A stretch of 45,252 nucleotides of DNA from Streptomyces sp. 150FB (GCF_000818195.1 NZ_JTHL01000001.1:61071-106322), one strand, 5' to 3'. Counted from the first letter of the stretch, positions 1-9,641 are shown. Made by a program: numbers and translations. The notes: generated from the letters alone by a model not told the origin.

Positions 1-3000
1 CTCCCGGCCGACGCCCGACCCAGTGCCGCCCCGGCACGAAGGCCGTCGGCGGAAGCGGCGCCAGGCGGCGGTGCCCGTCGTGGAGTCCGTCCCACGGCAC
101 GTCGGCCCCGCGCACCCACAGCTCGGCGAGGTGCTCCAGCGCGCGGTCCACGACGAGGCCCGCGAGGAACGCCTCGCCCCGGGCGCCGGAAAGGACCGTG
201 CCCAGCGGGCCCGTGTCCTCCTCGGCGTTGCCGTGGTGGACCGGCACAGGAGTGAGCACGCCGTCCGCCGCCCCGGCACCGTCCGCGAGGTACCGGTCGA
301 GGCCCTGCTTCAGCTCCCGCGCGGAGCCCGCCACCACGGCGAGGCGCTCCGGCATCGCCTCACGGCCGAGCTGCGAGGTGTACGCGATGTCGGCCAGGCT
401 CGCGGACGCGTCGCCGTCCAGGAACGTGCTCAGCCGCTGTGCCGCCGTCCGCAGCCGCTCGGGCGTGCCAGCGGACACCACCACAAGCTGAGGTCCCGCG
501 TCCTGCGCGACGTCCCTGGCCTCCTGCGTCACCGGGGGCGCCTCGACGACCAGGCTGACGTGACTGCCGCCCGCGGCCACCGAGTTGATGAGCGCTCGAC
601 GGGGATACGGCATGCCGTCCGCGGCCACCGTGGCGCGCGGCCGCCACTGCGACAGCTCCTCGCACAGGCTCAGCGCGGTGCCGTCGAAGTCCAGGTTGGG
701 GTTGGGTTCGCCCGCCGCAGTCAGGGGCGTCAGCTCCCGGTGCTGGAGCTGGAGGACGACCTTGGTCAGCTGGGCGATGCCGGAGGCGGCCTCGGGGTGA
801 CCGAGGTTCGACTTCACGGTGCCGAGCGCCACCGGCTCGGCCACCCCGTCGAACACCTCGCGCAGCGCGCGGAACTCGACCTCGTCGGAGAACGCCGTTC
901 CGTTGGCCGCGGCCTCGACGTACCCGATGGAGTCCGCCGTGACACCGGCCTGCTCCAGGGCCCGCCGCATGACCTTCACCTGCGTCCTGCGGCTCGGCGT
1001 CATGAAGCCGTTGGCCCGGCCGGCGTGCATCGACGCCGTGCCCTTGATGACGGCGTGGATCCGGTCCCCGTCGCGCACCGCCGCGTCCAGCGACTTGAGC
1101 AGCACGGCGCCGACGGCCTCGGCGGGCAGATAGCCGTCCCCGTCGCGGAAGCTGCGGCTGCCGGGGCCGCTGCCGAGCAGTCGCAGCTCGGCGAGCGCAA
1201 CGTACTTGTCCGGGTGGACCGTGAGGTTGATGCCGCCGGCGACCGCCAGTTCTGCCTCGCCCCGCAGTACGTCGGCGCAGGCCAAGTGGATGGCCATGGC
1301 CGACGACGCGCACATGCTGTCCACGGCCAGGCTCGGCCCTTCGAGGCCGAAGAAGTGCGAGACCCGGTTGGCGATCATGTTGTACGAGGCCGCTGAGGTG
1401 AGCGCCGCGAGGGCCGGGTCCCCCGACTCGTCGGCGCGGTACAGGTGATAGGCCGCACCGACGTATACGCCGACGCGCCGCCCGTAGCGCCGCTCGATGA
1501 CCTTCTGGGTCACGCCGCTCTGCTCCAGGACCTGCCAGACGGTCTCCAGGAAGAGCCGCTGCTGCGGGTCTAGGGCAGCGGCCTCGCGCGGCGAGATGCC
1601 GAAGAGCAGCGGATCGAACTGGTCGACGCCGTCGAGGAAGCCGCCCCACTTGCCGGGCCGCGCCCGGCTCTCGTCCAGATCGCCGAAAAGGGCCTCATGG
1701 TCCCAGCGGTCGGCCGGCACCTCGGTGACGCCGTCCTCGCCGCCGCGGAGGTTCGCCCACAGGGAGCCGAGGTCGCCGGCCTGTGGGTAGCGCCCGCTGA
1801 TGCCGATGATCGCGACGTCCCTGGTGGGGGCGGCTTCCTCTGCGGGGGCCACGGCCTGCCCGGCGGGGGCGACGGCCCGGTCACGCGCCTCCACGTGGAC
1901 ATCGGCAGTCACCGGCGCGGCTGCCGCTTCCGGGGCCTTCGAAGCCTTTGTCGCGGACACCGCGACCGCGGGACGTGCCGGTTCGCCGAGCAGCGTACGC
2001 AGCGCCCGCGGGTGGTCGGTGATGAAGTACCGGGCCAGGTCACGGATGGTCTCGACCTCGAAGAGCAGGGTCCGCGACAGCCGTCCGAACGACTCCTCCA
2101 GGCCGGAGATCACGCCCACCGCGATGACGGAGTCCATGCCGTACCGCTCCAACGGCGCGTCGACGTCGACGCGTTCGGGGCGGAGCTTGAGCGACGTGGC
2201 AAGGACGCGCCGCAGGTGGGTCACCGTCTTGTCCTGCAGGGCCGCGTCCTCGTCCGGCGCGACGGCGGGAGTCGCGACGGCGGCGGGAGCGGCCTCGGGC
2301 GCGCTCTCCGCCGGCTGCGGCTCGGCTTCGCCCCCGACGAGCCGGGACAGCAGCCCGTCCCGCTCACCCACGATGACGATCAGCCTGCCGTCCGCGAGGC
2401 CGTTCTCCTCAGGGGCCAGGGCGCATCGCAGCGCCATGAGGCCGCGGGCGGTGTCCAGGGGGGCCAGACCGACTCCGCGCAGGTTCTCCCGTACGGCGCC
2501 GCCCCCCATGCCGCCCTCGTCCCACAGCGGCCAGCCGATGGACACGGTCCTGCCGTGGCACGCGCCCGCGTCGGCCAGCCGGTTGCGATAGGCGGCGTAC
2601 GCGTCCATGAACGCGTTGCCCGCGGCGTAGTCGGCCTGTCCGGCGTTTCCGAAGGTCCCGGCGATCGACGAGAAGCACAGGAAGACGTCCAGCGGCTGGT
2701 CCCGGCTCAGCTCGTCCAGGTTCACCAGGCCCGTGACCTTGGGTGACAGGACCCGCGCCAGCTCCTCCTCGTTCTTGCGCAGGAGATAGCCGTCCGCGAT
2801 GACCCCCGCACTGTGCACGATGCCCGTCAACGGCCCGTGGTTGTCGGCCACATGGGACAGCACACGGGCGACCGCGTCACGGTCGGCCACGTCGGCGCGC
2901 TGGTAGTCGACGGTGAGGCCCGCCGCGCGCAGGGCGTTCAGCGCGTCGCGCCGGTCCTCGCCCAGCGGCGAACGTCCGGTGAGCACCACGGTGGCGTGCC

Positions 3001-6000
3001 CGACGGACGCGGCGATCTCATGCGCCACGATCCGGCCGAGGCCGCCGACACCGCCGGTGATCAGGTAGACGCCGTCCTCCCGCCAGGGCGCGGCCGCGGT
3101 CGCGGCGCGAGGGATCTCCACCGGTCGCTGCAGCAGGCGCCGCCCGTCGCGGTGGCGCACCTCGGGTGCGGGGTCGTGCACGGCTTCCGCGGCAAGGCGG
3201 GCGGCGACGGCCGCCGGTGCCGCCCCGTCCAGGCACTCGACGTACTGCGTGTGCAGAAGGGGGTTCTCCTGGTGGGCGGTGCGCAGCAGCCCCGCGAGGC
3301 CGCCGAAGCAGGCGAGGCGCTCCCGTTCGGCGTCCGTGCCAGCGGCGCCGACCAGGGCGACCTGGAGCAGCACCGGCCGCCGTGGGCCACCCCGGAGGAT
3401 CGCGCGGGCCAGCGTGAACACGCGTTCGGCGGCCAGGGAGTACTGCCCGTCCAGGGCGCCGTCCGTGAGGTCCACGAAGTGGTGTGCCGTACCGACGGGC
3501 AGCGCGGACCGAAGGATGTCGCGCTCCGCCTCCGCGAGGCTGCCGATCATCACGACGTGACGCTCGCCGAACTCCTGTTCCGCGGCGCCCTGTTCGCGTA
3601 CGGCGGCCTGCTCGACCCACTCGGGGCGCAGCAGCACCATCTCGCCTCGCACGTCGCCTCCGCCCTGTCCGCTCTGTACGTCCGCGTCTCGCACGTTTCG
3701 TACGTCTCCTCCGACCCTGCCGCTCTGTACGTCGCCCGCTGTCTCCCGCCCGTCCGTCGCTCCACCCGGCTCCGCGTCGAACCAGCACCGGTCGCGGGCG
3801 AAGGGGTATCCGGGCAGACTGACGCGACGGGGAGAGGAGGCCGAGCGGTGCAGCATCCGCCAGGGCACCGCGGCTCCCCGCACCCACAGGCGCGGCAGTT
3901 CGCCGGGCTCGGCCCGGTCCATCCAGTGCGACACCGCGGCCCGCAGCACGCTGTCACCGGATCCGACGGGCTGGTCCCCGAGGCGTACGGTGCCCCGCGC
4001 CCAGGCACCAGGGCTCCCAGGTGCGGCGACGAACGCGTCGAGCAGCGCGCCGGCCTCGTCGAGGGAGGCCGCCGCGAAGGCCAGTCGCTCGTCCAGCGCC
4101 ATGCGGCCCGTCTGCAGGGTCCACGCGACGTCCTGAAGCGTGCCGTCGGTGAGCCCGGCCAGCCGCGTACGCAACCGCCGTGCCTGCTCTACGAGTTGAT
4201 CCTCGGTCTGCGCGGAGAGCACGAGCAGCGCGGGGCCTGCGGGCGCCGCCCGGCGCGGGGCCTGCGGCACGTACTCGGCGACGACGACATGGGCGTTGGA
4301 GCCGCCCGCGCCGAAGCCGGACACCCCGGCGACCCTCGGGAGCGTCCGCGGCTCACCGTCGACCACCGCGGTCGGCCGGTGCCACGGCTCCAGGTGCTGC
4401 TGCACCCGCATCGGGGTGCTGCCGAAGTCGATGCGGCGGTTGAGAGTGGCGGAGTGCAGGCTGGGCACCATTTCGCCGTGCCGCATCTGCAGCAGCACCT
4501 TGGTGAGCCCCGCGATGCCCGCCGCGCTCTCGCAGTGTCCGATGTTGGACTTGACCGAGCCGATCGCGCAGTGCTCCGGCAGGACACCGTGCGCCTCGAA
4601 CGCCTTGTTCAGGCCGACGACTTCGAGCGGGTCGCCCAGGGCCGTTCCGGTGCCGTGCGCCTCCAGGTAGCCGAGCGAGCGTGCGTCGACGCCGGAGGCT
4701 GTGAGCGCCCGCGCGATGACCGCGCCCTGCGCCGCCGGAGAGGGCACCGAGTAGCCGGAGGTCCGGCCGCCGTGGTTGAGGGCGGTCGCCTTGATCACGG
4801 CGTGGATGTGGTCTCCGTCGGCGACAGCCCGGTCCAGGGGCTTGAGCAGTACCGCGCCCACACCCTCGCCGGGCACATAACCGTCGCCGCCCTCACCGAA
4901 GCTGCGGCACCGGCCGTCGCTGGAGAGGAACCTGCGCTGACTGAGCATCAGAAACTTGTTGGGGTGGGAGTGGAGGTTCACCCCGCCGGCGAGCGCCGTC
5001 TCGCACTGGCCGCTCCTGATGGCCTCACAGGCCAGGTGGATGGCGGTCAGGGACGACGAGCACATGGTGTCGACAGTCATGCTCGGACCGGTGAAGTCGT
5101 AGAAGTAGGAAACGCGGTTGGCGACGCTGGACGCGCTGCCCGAGAGCGCCGCCTGCTGCCCGCGCTCCTGTGCCTGCGCGCCGTGCAGCTGATACTCCTG
5201 GTACATCACGCCGACGAAGACGCCGACCTTGCCGGCCGGTCCCGCCGCGTATCCGGCGTCCTCCAGTGTGTGGTGGGCACACTGGAGGAAGAGGCGCTCC
5301 TGCGGGTCGAGCAGCTCGGCCTCGTGCAGCGAGATCTGGAAGAACAGCGGGTCGAACCGGTCGATCCCGTCGAGGAAGCCGCCCCACTTGCCGGAGGAGG
5401 AGCCCTCTGCGTCGGCGTTGCGGCGGTGGTCCCAGCGGTCCGCGGGCACCTCGGTGACGCAGTCGCGGCCGGAGCGGAGGTTCTGCCAGAAGGCGTCCAG
5501 GTCCGGCGCCTTCGGGTAGCGTCCGCTGACTCCGATGATCGCGACGTCGGTCCCGGCGTGCGGCGCGAGCTCGGCCAGAGGGGCGGGCTCGACCGGCGGG
5601 GTGGCGTCCGCAGGGCGCGGATCCCGCGCCAGGACCCGCGTGCACAGTCCGGTCACATCCGCGCACACCCGGCCGTACTCGTCGAACACGGTCACGTCCA
5701 GGCGTGCCGTGGCGGAGTCGGGGTCACTGCCCGCCTGGTGGCGCACCCAGGCGTAGGCCGTGGCGGGCGTGGCGGCGACGACCTCCAGGTGATCCAGGGC
5801 GAACGGCAGCGCGGGGCGGGCCTGTTGTCCGTCGTACCGGCGCTCAGCGAGGCGCAGTCCGACAGTGGCCTGCAGGGCTCCGTCGATGACGCTCGGGTGC
5901 AGGTGGCAGTCGTCCAGGGGCGGCGCCGCCGAGGGCAGCCGCAGCTCGGCGAGGACCTGGGGCCGGCCGGCCTCGTCGGTGCCGAGACCCAGCTTCACGA

Positions 6001-8008
6001 GGGACCGCTGGGCGGGGCCGTAGTCCATGCCGACGGCGGCGTACAGGTCGTAGACGTCGGCGGCGGGAATCGACTTCTCGGCGCAGGCCGCGCGCAGGTC
6101 GTCCAGCCGCGGCAGGCTCCGCTCACTGGTGGTGGCCAGGTTCGCCCGGCCCTGGCTGTACGGCACGACCTCGCCGTCCGCGTCGACGCCGTTGATGGTG
6201 TACTGCCAGCCGCGTCCGGCCAACTCGCTTACTTCCACGCGCAGTTCGAGTCCGTCCGGCCCGCTGACGGCCGGTCGCAGCCACACCACGTCGTCCAGAC
6301 GTACGGTGCCGGTGTGCCCTTCGCCCAGGGCGCGGGCGACCGCCGCGCGCGCCATCTCCAGTTGTACGACGGCGGGTAGGACGCGGCCGCCGTGTACCTG
6401 GTGGTCGCGCAGGAACGGCTCGTCGCCGTCGAAGCACGTCCGGTAGGCGGTGCCGTCGTCGAGCGGCACGGCGTCGTGCAGCAGGGAGTGCGGCCGTGCC
6501 GGGGCACTCCCGGTCACCGGGCCGGGGACGTGCGGTGCGGCCTGCGGGGGTTCCTGCCGGGCCGCGGCACGTTCCTGCGCGAGGGAACGTACGGTGCGGT
6601 GCTGCGGGAACGCGGCGGGGGTGAACGCCACCTGGAAGCGGTCGGTGAGCCGTGCGGCCAGTCGGCCGATGTCGGTCATACCGAGGCCGAACTCGGCGAA
6701 TTCAGCGTCCGGGTCGACCTCCGCGGCAGGCACGCCCAGTTGTGCCGCGATCTCTTCGGTCAGTGTGACGAGGGTCAGCGGGTGCGCCATGTCGGTTCCC
6801 TGCGTCCCCGCGGAAGCCATGCGTGTTTCCTGCGGCCGCCGCGCGGTGGCCGTCACCGTCCCGTCGGCGGCATCCTCGCGCAGCCCCGCCGCCACCTCGG
6901 CGATCGACCGGTACTCGAACATGGTCGTCGGCGAGATCTGTCGGGCCAGCCGGTCCTCCAGTTCGGGCACCAGGGACACCAGGTCCGCCGAGGCAAGTCC
7001 CAGTTCGTAGAAGCTTCCGTTGACGTCGACTCGCGCCACGGGCAGGCCGAGGCGTGCCCCGACCAGCTCCCGCAGTACGGCCGCGACATCGTTTCCTGCG
7101 GCCGGTGCTGCGGGCTTGCCGGCCGGCGGGCGGCCGGTGCGCGCCATGGAGGAGGCGGGCTCTCCCCGCACGTCGAGGGCCGTCACCGCCCGCACCCGTT
7201 TGGCCGAGAGCCGTCCGATCTCGGCGACCTTCGTCCCGCTCTCGTTGTAGAACTCCACGGCCAGACTTATGAGTTCGTCATCCCTGCGCATCGAGTCGGC
7301 GGGGGCCCTGACGAAGCAGCGCTTGCCCAGCGGCGCCGCCGCCCGGAACGACTCGAGAATCAGTGGCAGATAGAGCCCTCCGGCGGCCTCCCCGGTGTGC
7401 AGCATGTGGCTGCCCACGCTGCTGCCGAGCAACCCGCCCTCGAACAGCGCCGGATGGAAGAGGAAGGAGTCCGCGGTACCGTGGTGGGCCGGTCCGAGTT
7501 CCACCTCCGCGACCCAGTCCCCGGCTCGGCGGTGCACGGCACCGCTGATCTTCATCAGCCCCGAGTGAACCAGCTCGCGCTCACGCAGCCAGGTGTAGAT
7601 GTCGGCGAGGTGAGTGACCCGGTCGGCCCCGGCGAGCGGAAGCGACAGCCGTTCCTCAAAGACGCAACGGGCACTCACGTGCGCCGACACCACCGCGTGC
7701 AGGACGTCCGTGGTGTCCTGCCGCCGGCGGCTGCGCACCTCGATGCGCCACCCTCCCGTCGGCGCGGCCCGTCCCGCCACGGTGGCCAGGACCTCTTCAC
7801 CAGGCACGGCGACGAGCGGCGCGAGGATCGTGAGGTTCCGCAGCTCGACGTCCGGCATGGCATGACCGTGCCGGGCCAAGACCTGCAACACCAGATCCAC
7901 GTAGCCGACACCGGGCAGCAGATTTCGCCCGTGCACAACGTGGCCACTCATCAATGGATTATCGGCAGTGACAGTGAAAGTCTCGTCGAACGACGATGAG
8001 CCGGTCAT
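1..8008 (-). CDS. trans-AT type I polyketide synthase, N-terminal 2669 residues (runs off left edge)
   Basis: One uninterrupted minus-strand frame starts at ATG 8008 and has no stop before base 1, so the 3' end is outside the window. Domains in order: a DH-fold domain (HxxxGxxxxP from H23, but HPALFE with Glu190 where DHs have Asp); ACP1 (GLAS, Ser340); a second ACP fold whose attachment Ser is Met444 (FGLGMTD); a full DH (H536, HPSVID with D709); KS1 (C983, H1118, H1158, all present); KR (nucleotide-binding loop near 1645, YAAGN with Y1794, IADG suggesting B-type); ACP3 (GMDS, Ser1960); KS2 (C2233, but EAAANGT puts Ala2367 at the HGTGT His). The KS1 post-linker ends in a LPxYPF-type motif and is followed by KR with no acyltransferase, which defines the trans-AT class. 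ACP3 ends in the trans-AT style LLFE..TIRDLA. The acyltransferase and product are not visible. Confidence 0.95.
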   Translation of the reverse strand, partial: MTGSSSFDETFTVTADNPLMSGHVVHGRNLLPGVGYVDLVLQVLARHGHAMPDVELRNLTILAPLVAVPGEEVLATVAGRAAPTGGWRIEVRSRRRQDTTDVLHAVVSAHVSARCVFEERLSLPLAGADRVTHLADIYTWLRERELVHSGLMKISGAVHRRAGDWVAEVELGPAHHGTADSFLFHPALFEGGLLGSSVGSHMLHTGEAAGGLYLPLILESFRAAAPLGKRCFVRAPADSMRRDDELISLAVEFYNESGTKVAEIGRLSAKRVRAVTALDVRGEPASSMARTGRPPAGKPAAPAAGNDVAAVLRELVGARLGLPVARVDVNGSFYELGLASADLVSLVPELEDRLARQISPTTMFEYRSIAEVAAGLREDAADGTVTATARRPQETRMASAGTQGTDMAHPLTLVTLTEEIAAQLGVPAAEVDPDAEFAEFGLGMTDIGRLAARLTDRFQVAFTPAAFPQHRTVRSLAQERAAARQEPPQAAPHVPGPVTGSAPARPHSLLHDAVPLDDGTAYRTCFDGDEPFLRDHQVHGGRVLPAVVQLEMARAAVARALGEGHTGTVRLDDVVWLRPAVSGPDGLELRVEVSELAGRGWQYTINGVDADGEVVPYSQGRANLATTSERSLPRLDDLRAACAEKSIPAADVYDLYAAVGMDYGPAQRSLVKLGLGTDEAGRPQVLAELRLPSAAPPLDDCHLHPSVIDGALQATVGLRLAERRYDGQQARPALPFALDHLEVVAATPATAYAWVRHQAGSDPDSATARLDVTVFDEYGRVCADVTGLCTRVLARDPRPADATPPVEPAPLAELAPHAGTDVAIIGVSGRYPKAPDLDAFWQNLRSGRDCVTEVPADRWDHRRNADAEGSSSGKWGGFLDGIDRFDPLFFQISLHEAELLDPQERLFLQCAHHTLEDAGYAAGPAGKVGVFVGVMYQEYQLHGAQAQERGQQAALSGSASSVANRVSYFYDFTGPSMTVDTMCSSSLTAIHLACEAIRSGQCETALAGGVNLHSHPNKFLMLSQRRFLSSDGRCRSFGEGGDGYVPGEGVGAVLLKPLDRAVADGDHIHAVIKATALNHGGRTSGYSVPSPAAQGAVIARALTASGVDARSLGYLEAHGTGTALGDPLEVVGLNKAFEAHGVLPEHCAIGSVKSNIGHCESAAGIAGLTKVLLQMRHGEMVPSLHSATLNRRIDFGSTPMRVQQHLEPWHRPTAVVDGEPRTLPRVAGVSGFGAGGSNAHVVVAEYVPQAPRRAAPAGPALLVLSAQTEDQLVEQARRLRTRLAGLTDGTLQDVAWTLQTGRMALDERLAFAAASLDEAGALLDAFVAAPGSPGAWARGTVRLGDQPVGSGDSVLRAAVSHWMDRAEPGELPRLWVRGAAVPWRMLHRSASSPRRVSLPGYPFARDRCWFDAEPGGATDGRETAGDVQSGRVGGDVRNVRDADVQSGQGGGDVRGEMVLLRPEWVEQAAVREQGAAEQEFGERHVVMIGSLAEAERDILRSALPVGTAHHFVDLTDGALDGQYSLAAERVFTLARAILRGGPRRPVLLQVALVGAAGTDAERERLACFGGLAGLLRTAHQENPLLHTQYVECLDGAAPAAVAARLAAEAVHDPAPEVRHRDGRRLLQRPVEIPRAATAAAPWREDGVYLITGGVGGLGRIVAHEIAASVGHATVVLTGRSPLGEDRRDALNALRAAGLTVDYQRADVADRDAVARVLSHVADNHGPLTGIVHSAGVIADGYLLRKNEEELARVLSPKVTGLVNLDELSRDQPLDVFLCFSSIAGTFGNAGQADYAAGNAFMDAYAAYRNRLADAGACHGRTVSIGWPLWDEGGMGGGAVRENLRGVGLAPLDTARGLMALRCALAPEENGLADGRLIVIVGERDGLLSRLVGGEAEPQPAESAPEAAPAAVATPAVAPDEDAALQDKTVTHLRRVLATSLKLRPERVDVDAPLERYGMDSVIAVGVISGLEESFGRLSRTLLFEVETIRDLARYFITDHPRALRTLLGEPARPAVAVSATKASKAPEAAAAPVTADVHVEARDRAVAPAGQAVAPAEEAAPTRDVAIIGISGRYPQAGDLGSLWANLRGGEDGVTEVPADRWDHEALFGDLDESRARPGKWGGFLDGVDQFDPLLFGISPREAAALDPQQRLFLETVWQVLEQSGVTQKVIERRYGRRVGVYVGAAYHLYRADESGDPALAALTSAASYNMIANRVSHFFGLEGPSLAVDSMCASSAMAIHLACADVLRGEAELAVAGGINLTVHPDKYVALAELRLLGSGPGSRSFRDGDGYLPAEAVGAVLLKSLDAAVRDGDRIHAVIKGTASMHAGRANGFMTPSRRTQVKVMRRALEQAGVTADSIGYVEAAANGTAFSDEVEFRALREVFDGVAEPVALGTVKSNLGHPEAASGIAQLTKVVLQLQHRELTPLTAAGEPNPNLDFDGTALSLCEELSQWRPRATVAADGMPYPRRALINSVAAGGSHVSLVVEAPPVTQEARDVAQDAGPQLVVVSAGTPERLRTAAQRLSTFLDGDASASLADIAYTSQLGREAMPERLAVVAGSARELKQGLDRYLADGAGAADGVLTPVPVHHGNAEEDTGPLGTVLSGARGEAFLAGLVVDRALEHLAELWVRGADVPWDGLHDGHRRLAPLPPTAFVPGRHWVGRRPG

Positions 8009-8567
8009 CGATATCCGTCCCAGGAAAGCATCAGTCTGAAATCGAAGCCCATTTCAGGACCAACCATAAAAACCCCAGGCCACACCAGGAACTCCACGCC
8101 CATATACCGTGAAGCAGCGCAGCGGAAATCGAAGACGATTACCGGCAGTCCTGTGAAGGCAAAGGATGAGGCATACCCGAAGGGCGGGATGACACCCGAG
8201 AGTCACGGTCAGGTCTCAGCGGCACCAGAGGAGCACGACAACTCCCCCGCCAGAGCGGGACGCAGAACGCGAAAAATCCGACTCACTGCAGCGCAGTGAG
8301 CATCACACTACCGCCATAGTGGAATAAACATTCCTCAGAACCCCCGTCAAGAGAAATTTACTCTTCGTAATTCGGGGCATCTTTCGAACCGAACCTGCCC
8401 CTTACGCCTGGGCTTAACCTACCCCCCGCCGACATCAAGATCAATAGACGGAGAGTAGTGATTCTGAACGTAGCGTGACATAAACGGAGACCTTTATTCC
8501 TGACCCGCGCAAGATAGAGTCACACCCTTTCCTGGCGCATTGGGACACCACAGAACAGGAGCACAAA
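8009..8567. promoter_or_regulatory. divergent promoter region between the PKS and the SDR gene
   Basis: About 560 bp without a convincing gene, noticeably more AT-rich than its surroundings towards 8300-8500. It must hold the start signals for both the PKS (leftward) and the SDR (rightward). Two dyads lie together at 8282-8321 and are listed separately. An AGGAG-like ribosome site at 8557-8561 precedes the SDR GTG. Confidence 0.6.
8282..8321. promoter_or_regulatory. paired inverted repeats, candidate operator
   Basis: CTCACTGC (8282-8289) and GCAGTGAG (8293-8300) are a perfect 8-bp inverted repeat with a 3-bp spacer. Directly after it, CACTA (8306-8310) and TAGTG (8317-8321) form a second dyad with a 6-bp spacer. 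Both share the element CACT/AGTG, so two sites for one dimeric regulator is a reasonable reading. The site lies 274 bp from the PKS start and 247 bp from the SDR start. No regulator gene is adjacent. Confidence 0.45.
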
Positions 8568-9326
8568 GTGCGAATCGAAGGAAGTGTCGCGCTCGTCACC
8601 GGAGGAACCTCCGGCCTGGGCCTGGCGACCGCGCGCGAGCTGCGCGACCGGGGCGCGACCGTGGTACTCCTCGGCCGTTCCCCGCGGGGCAAGGACATCG
8701 CGACGCGGCTGGGCGACCGCGTCGTGTTCTCCCAGGGCGATGTGACCAGCGAAGAGGACATCACCGCGGCACTCGCCCTCGCCTCGGACCTCGGCACCCT
8801 GCGCATAGCCGTGAACTGCGCCGGGATCGGCAATGCCTTCAGGACCGTCGGCAAGAACGGTCCGTTCCCCCTGGAGGCCTTCAGCAAGGTCGTCCAGGTC
8901 AACCTGATCGGCACCTTCAACGTCGTCCGGCTCGCCGCCGCCCGGATGACGCGCTCCGAGGCGGACGGCGAGGAACGCGGAGTCATCGTCAACACCTCCT
9001 CGGCGGCCGCGTTCGACGGCCAGATCGGGCAGGCCGCCTACGCGGCCTCCAAGGCGGGCATCGCGGGCATGACCCTGCCGCTCGCCCGCGACCTCGCGCA
9101 GGAACGGATCCGCGTCGTCACGATCGCCCCAGGCCTGTTCCGCACGCCCATGTTCGACGTCCTGCCCGAGTCCGCGATCGAGGCGCTCGGCCGGCAAGTA
9201 CCGCACCCGACCCGGCTCGGCCACCCCGAGGAGTACGCCGCGCTCGCCGCCCACATCGTGGAGAACCCGATGCTCAACGGCGAGACGATCCGACTCGACG
9301 GCGCGATCAGGATGGCACCGCGGTAG
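8568..9326 (+). CDS. SDR-family 3-hydroxyacyl-CoA dehydrogenase-like protein
   Basis: 252 aa. The N-terminal Rossmann loop TGGTSGLG, the NCAG motif, Ser in NTSSAAA and the YAASK Tyr/Lys pair make a complete classical short-chain dehydrogenase. Length and the segment around APGLFRTPMF resemble the type II 3-hydroxyacyl-CoA / 2-methyl-3-hydroxybutyryl-CoA dehydrogenases (HSD17B10-like), so an NAD-dependent hydroxyacyl-CoA or keto substrate is likely. The GTG start has AGGAG about 6 bp upstream. It diverges from the PKS gene and could supply or tailor a polyketide intermediate, but primary lipid metabolism is equally possible. Confidence 0.88.
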   Translation: MRIEGSVALVTGGTSGLGLATARELRDRGATVVLLGRSPRGKDIATRLGDRVVFSQGDVTSEEDITAALALASDLGTLRIAVNCAGIGNAFRTVGKNGPFPLEAFSKVVQVNLIGTFNVVRLAAARMTRSEADGEERGVIVNTSSAAAFDGQIGQAAYAASKAGIAGMTLPLARDLAQERIRVVTIAPGLFRTPMFDVLPESAIEALGRQVPHPTRLGHPEEYAALAAHIVENPMLNGETIRLDGAIRMAPR

Positions 9327-9641
9327 CCGATCCCGTACCTGTCCTGCCCACTCCAGGCTCAGTGGTGAAGAGACCCCTGACTCTGTCGGGTGAACGCGGG
9401 TCGGTGAACGCGGGTCCGGCGTCCGCGTTGCCGGCCCTGGCACCGATTCGGGCACGGTGGCCGCCCGGCCGGGGCGACAGGAGTATCCGACGCCGCAGGC
9501 CGAAGCCGACGCGGCCATACAACAGTTCAGCCGCCTGATCCCCGTTACGTCGCCCCGGTCGCTCCCAGAGCGGGTTGCCCCTATGGGTTTCGTCAATAAA
9601 ATCGGGCCGCGGTGTGAGGGGATGGCGGGCAGCATGGCGGG
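9327..9641. other. intergenic stretch with a 14-bp tandem repeat
   Basis: No gene recognised between the SDR stop and the GTG at 9642. The only structure seen is a perfect tandem repeat of GGTGAACGCGGGTC at 9389-9402 and 9403-9416. Confidence 0.5.
9389..9416. repeat. perfect 14-bp tandem repeat, two units
   Basis: GGTGAACGCGGGTC occurs twice back to back. On the other strand each unit carries GTTCACC, which resembles half of a Streptomyces PHO-box unit, but the pitch is 14 bp, not 11. It lies 63 bp after the SDR stop codon. Confidence 0.6.

Noticed and set aside
360..1649. 429-codon minus-strand open frame
   Set aside because: Wrong frame of the KS2 region; the real PKS frame, with MCASS and SNLGHPE, is the neighbouring minus frame that has no stop in the window.
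2813..6379. 1188-codon open frame on the plus strand
   Set aside because: It lies antisense to the PKS DH/KS region; its protein is Arg/Gly/His-rich with no family, as expected from high-GC antisense frames.
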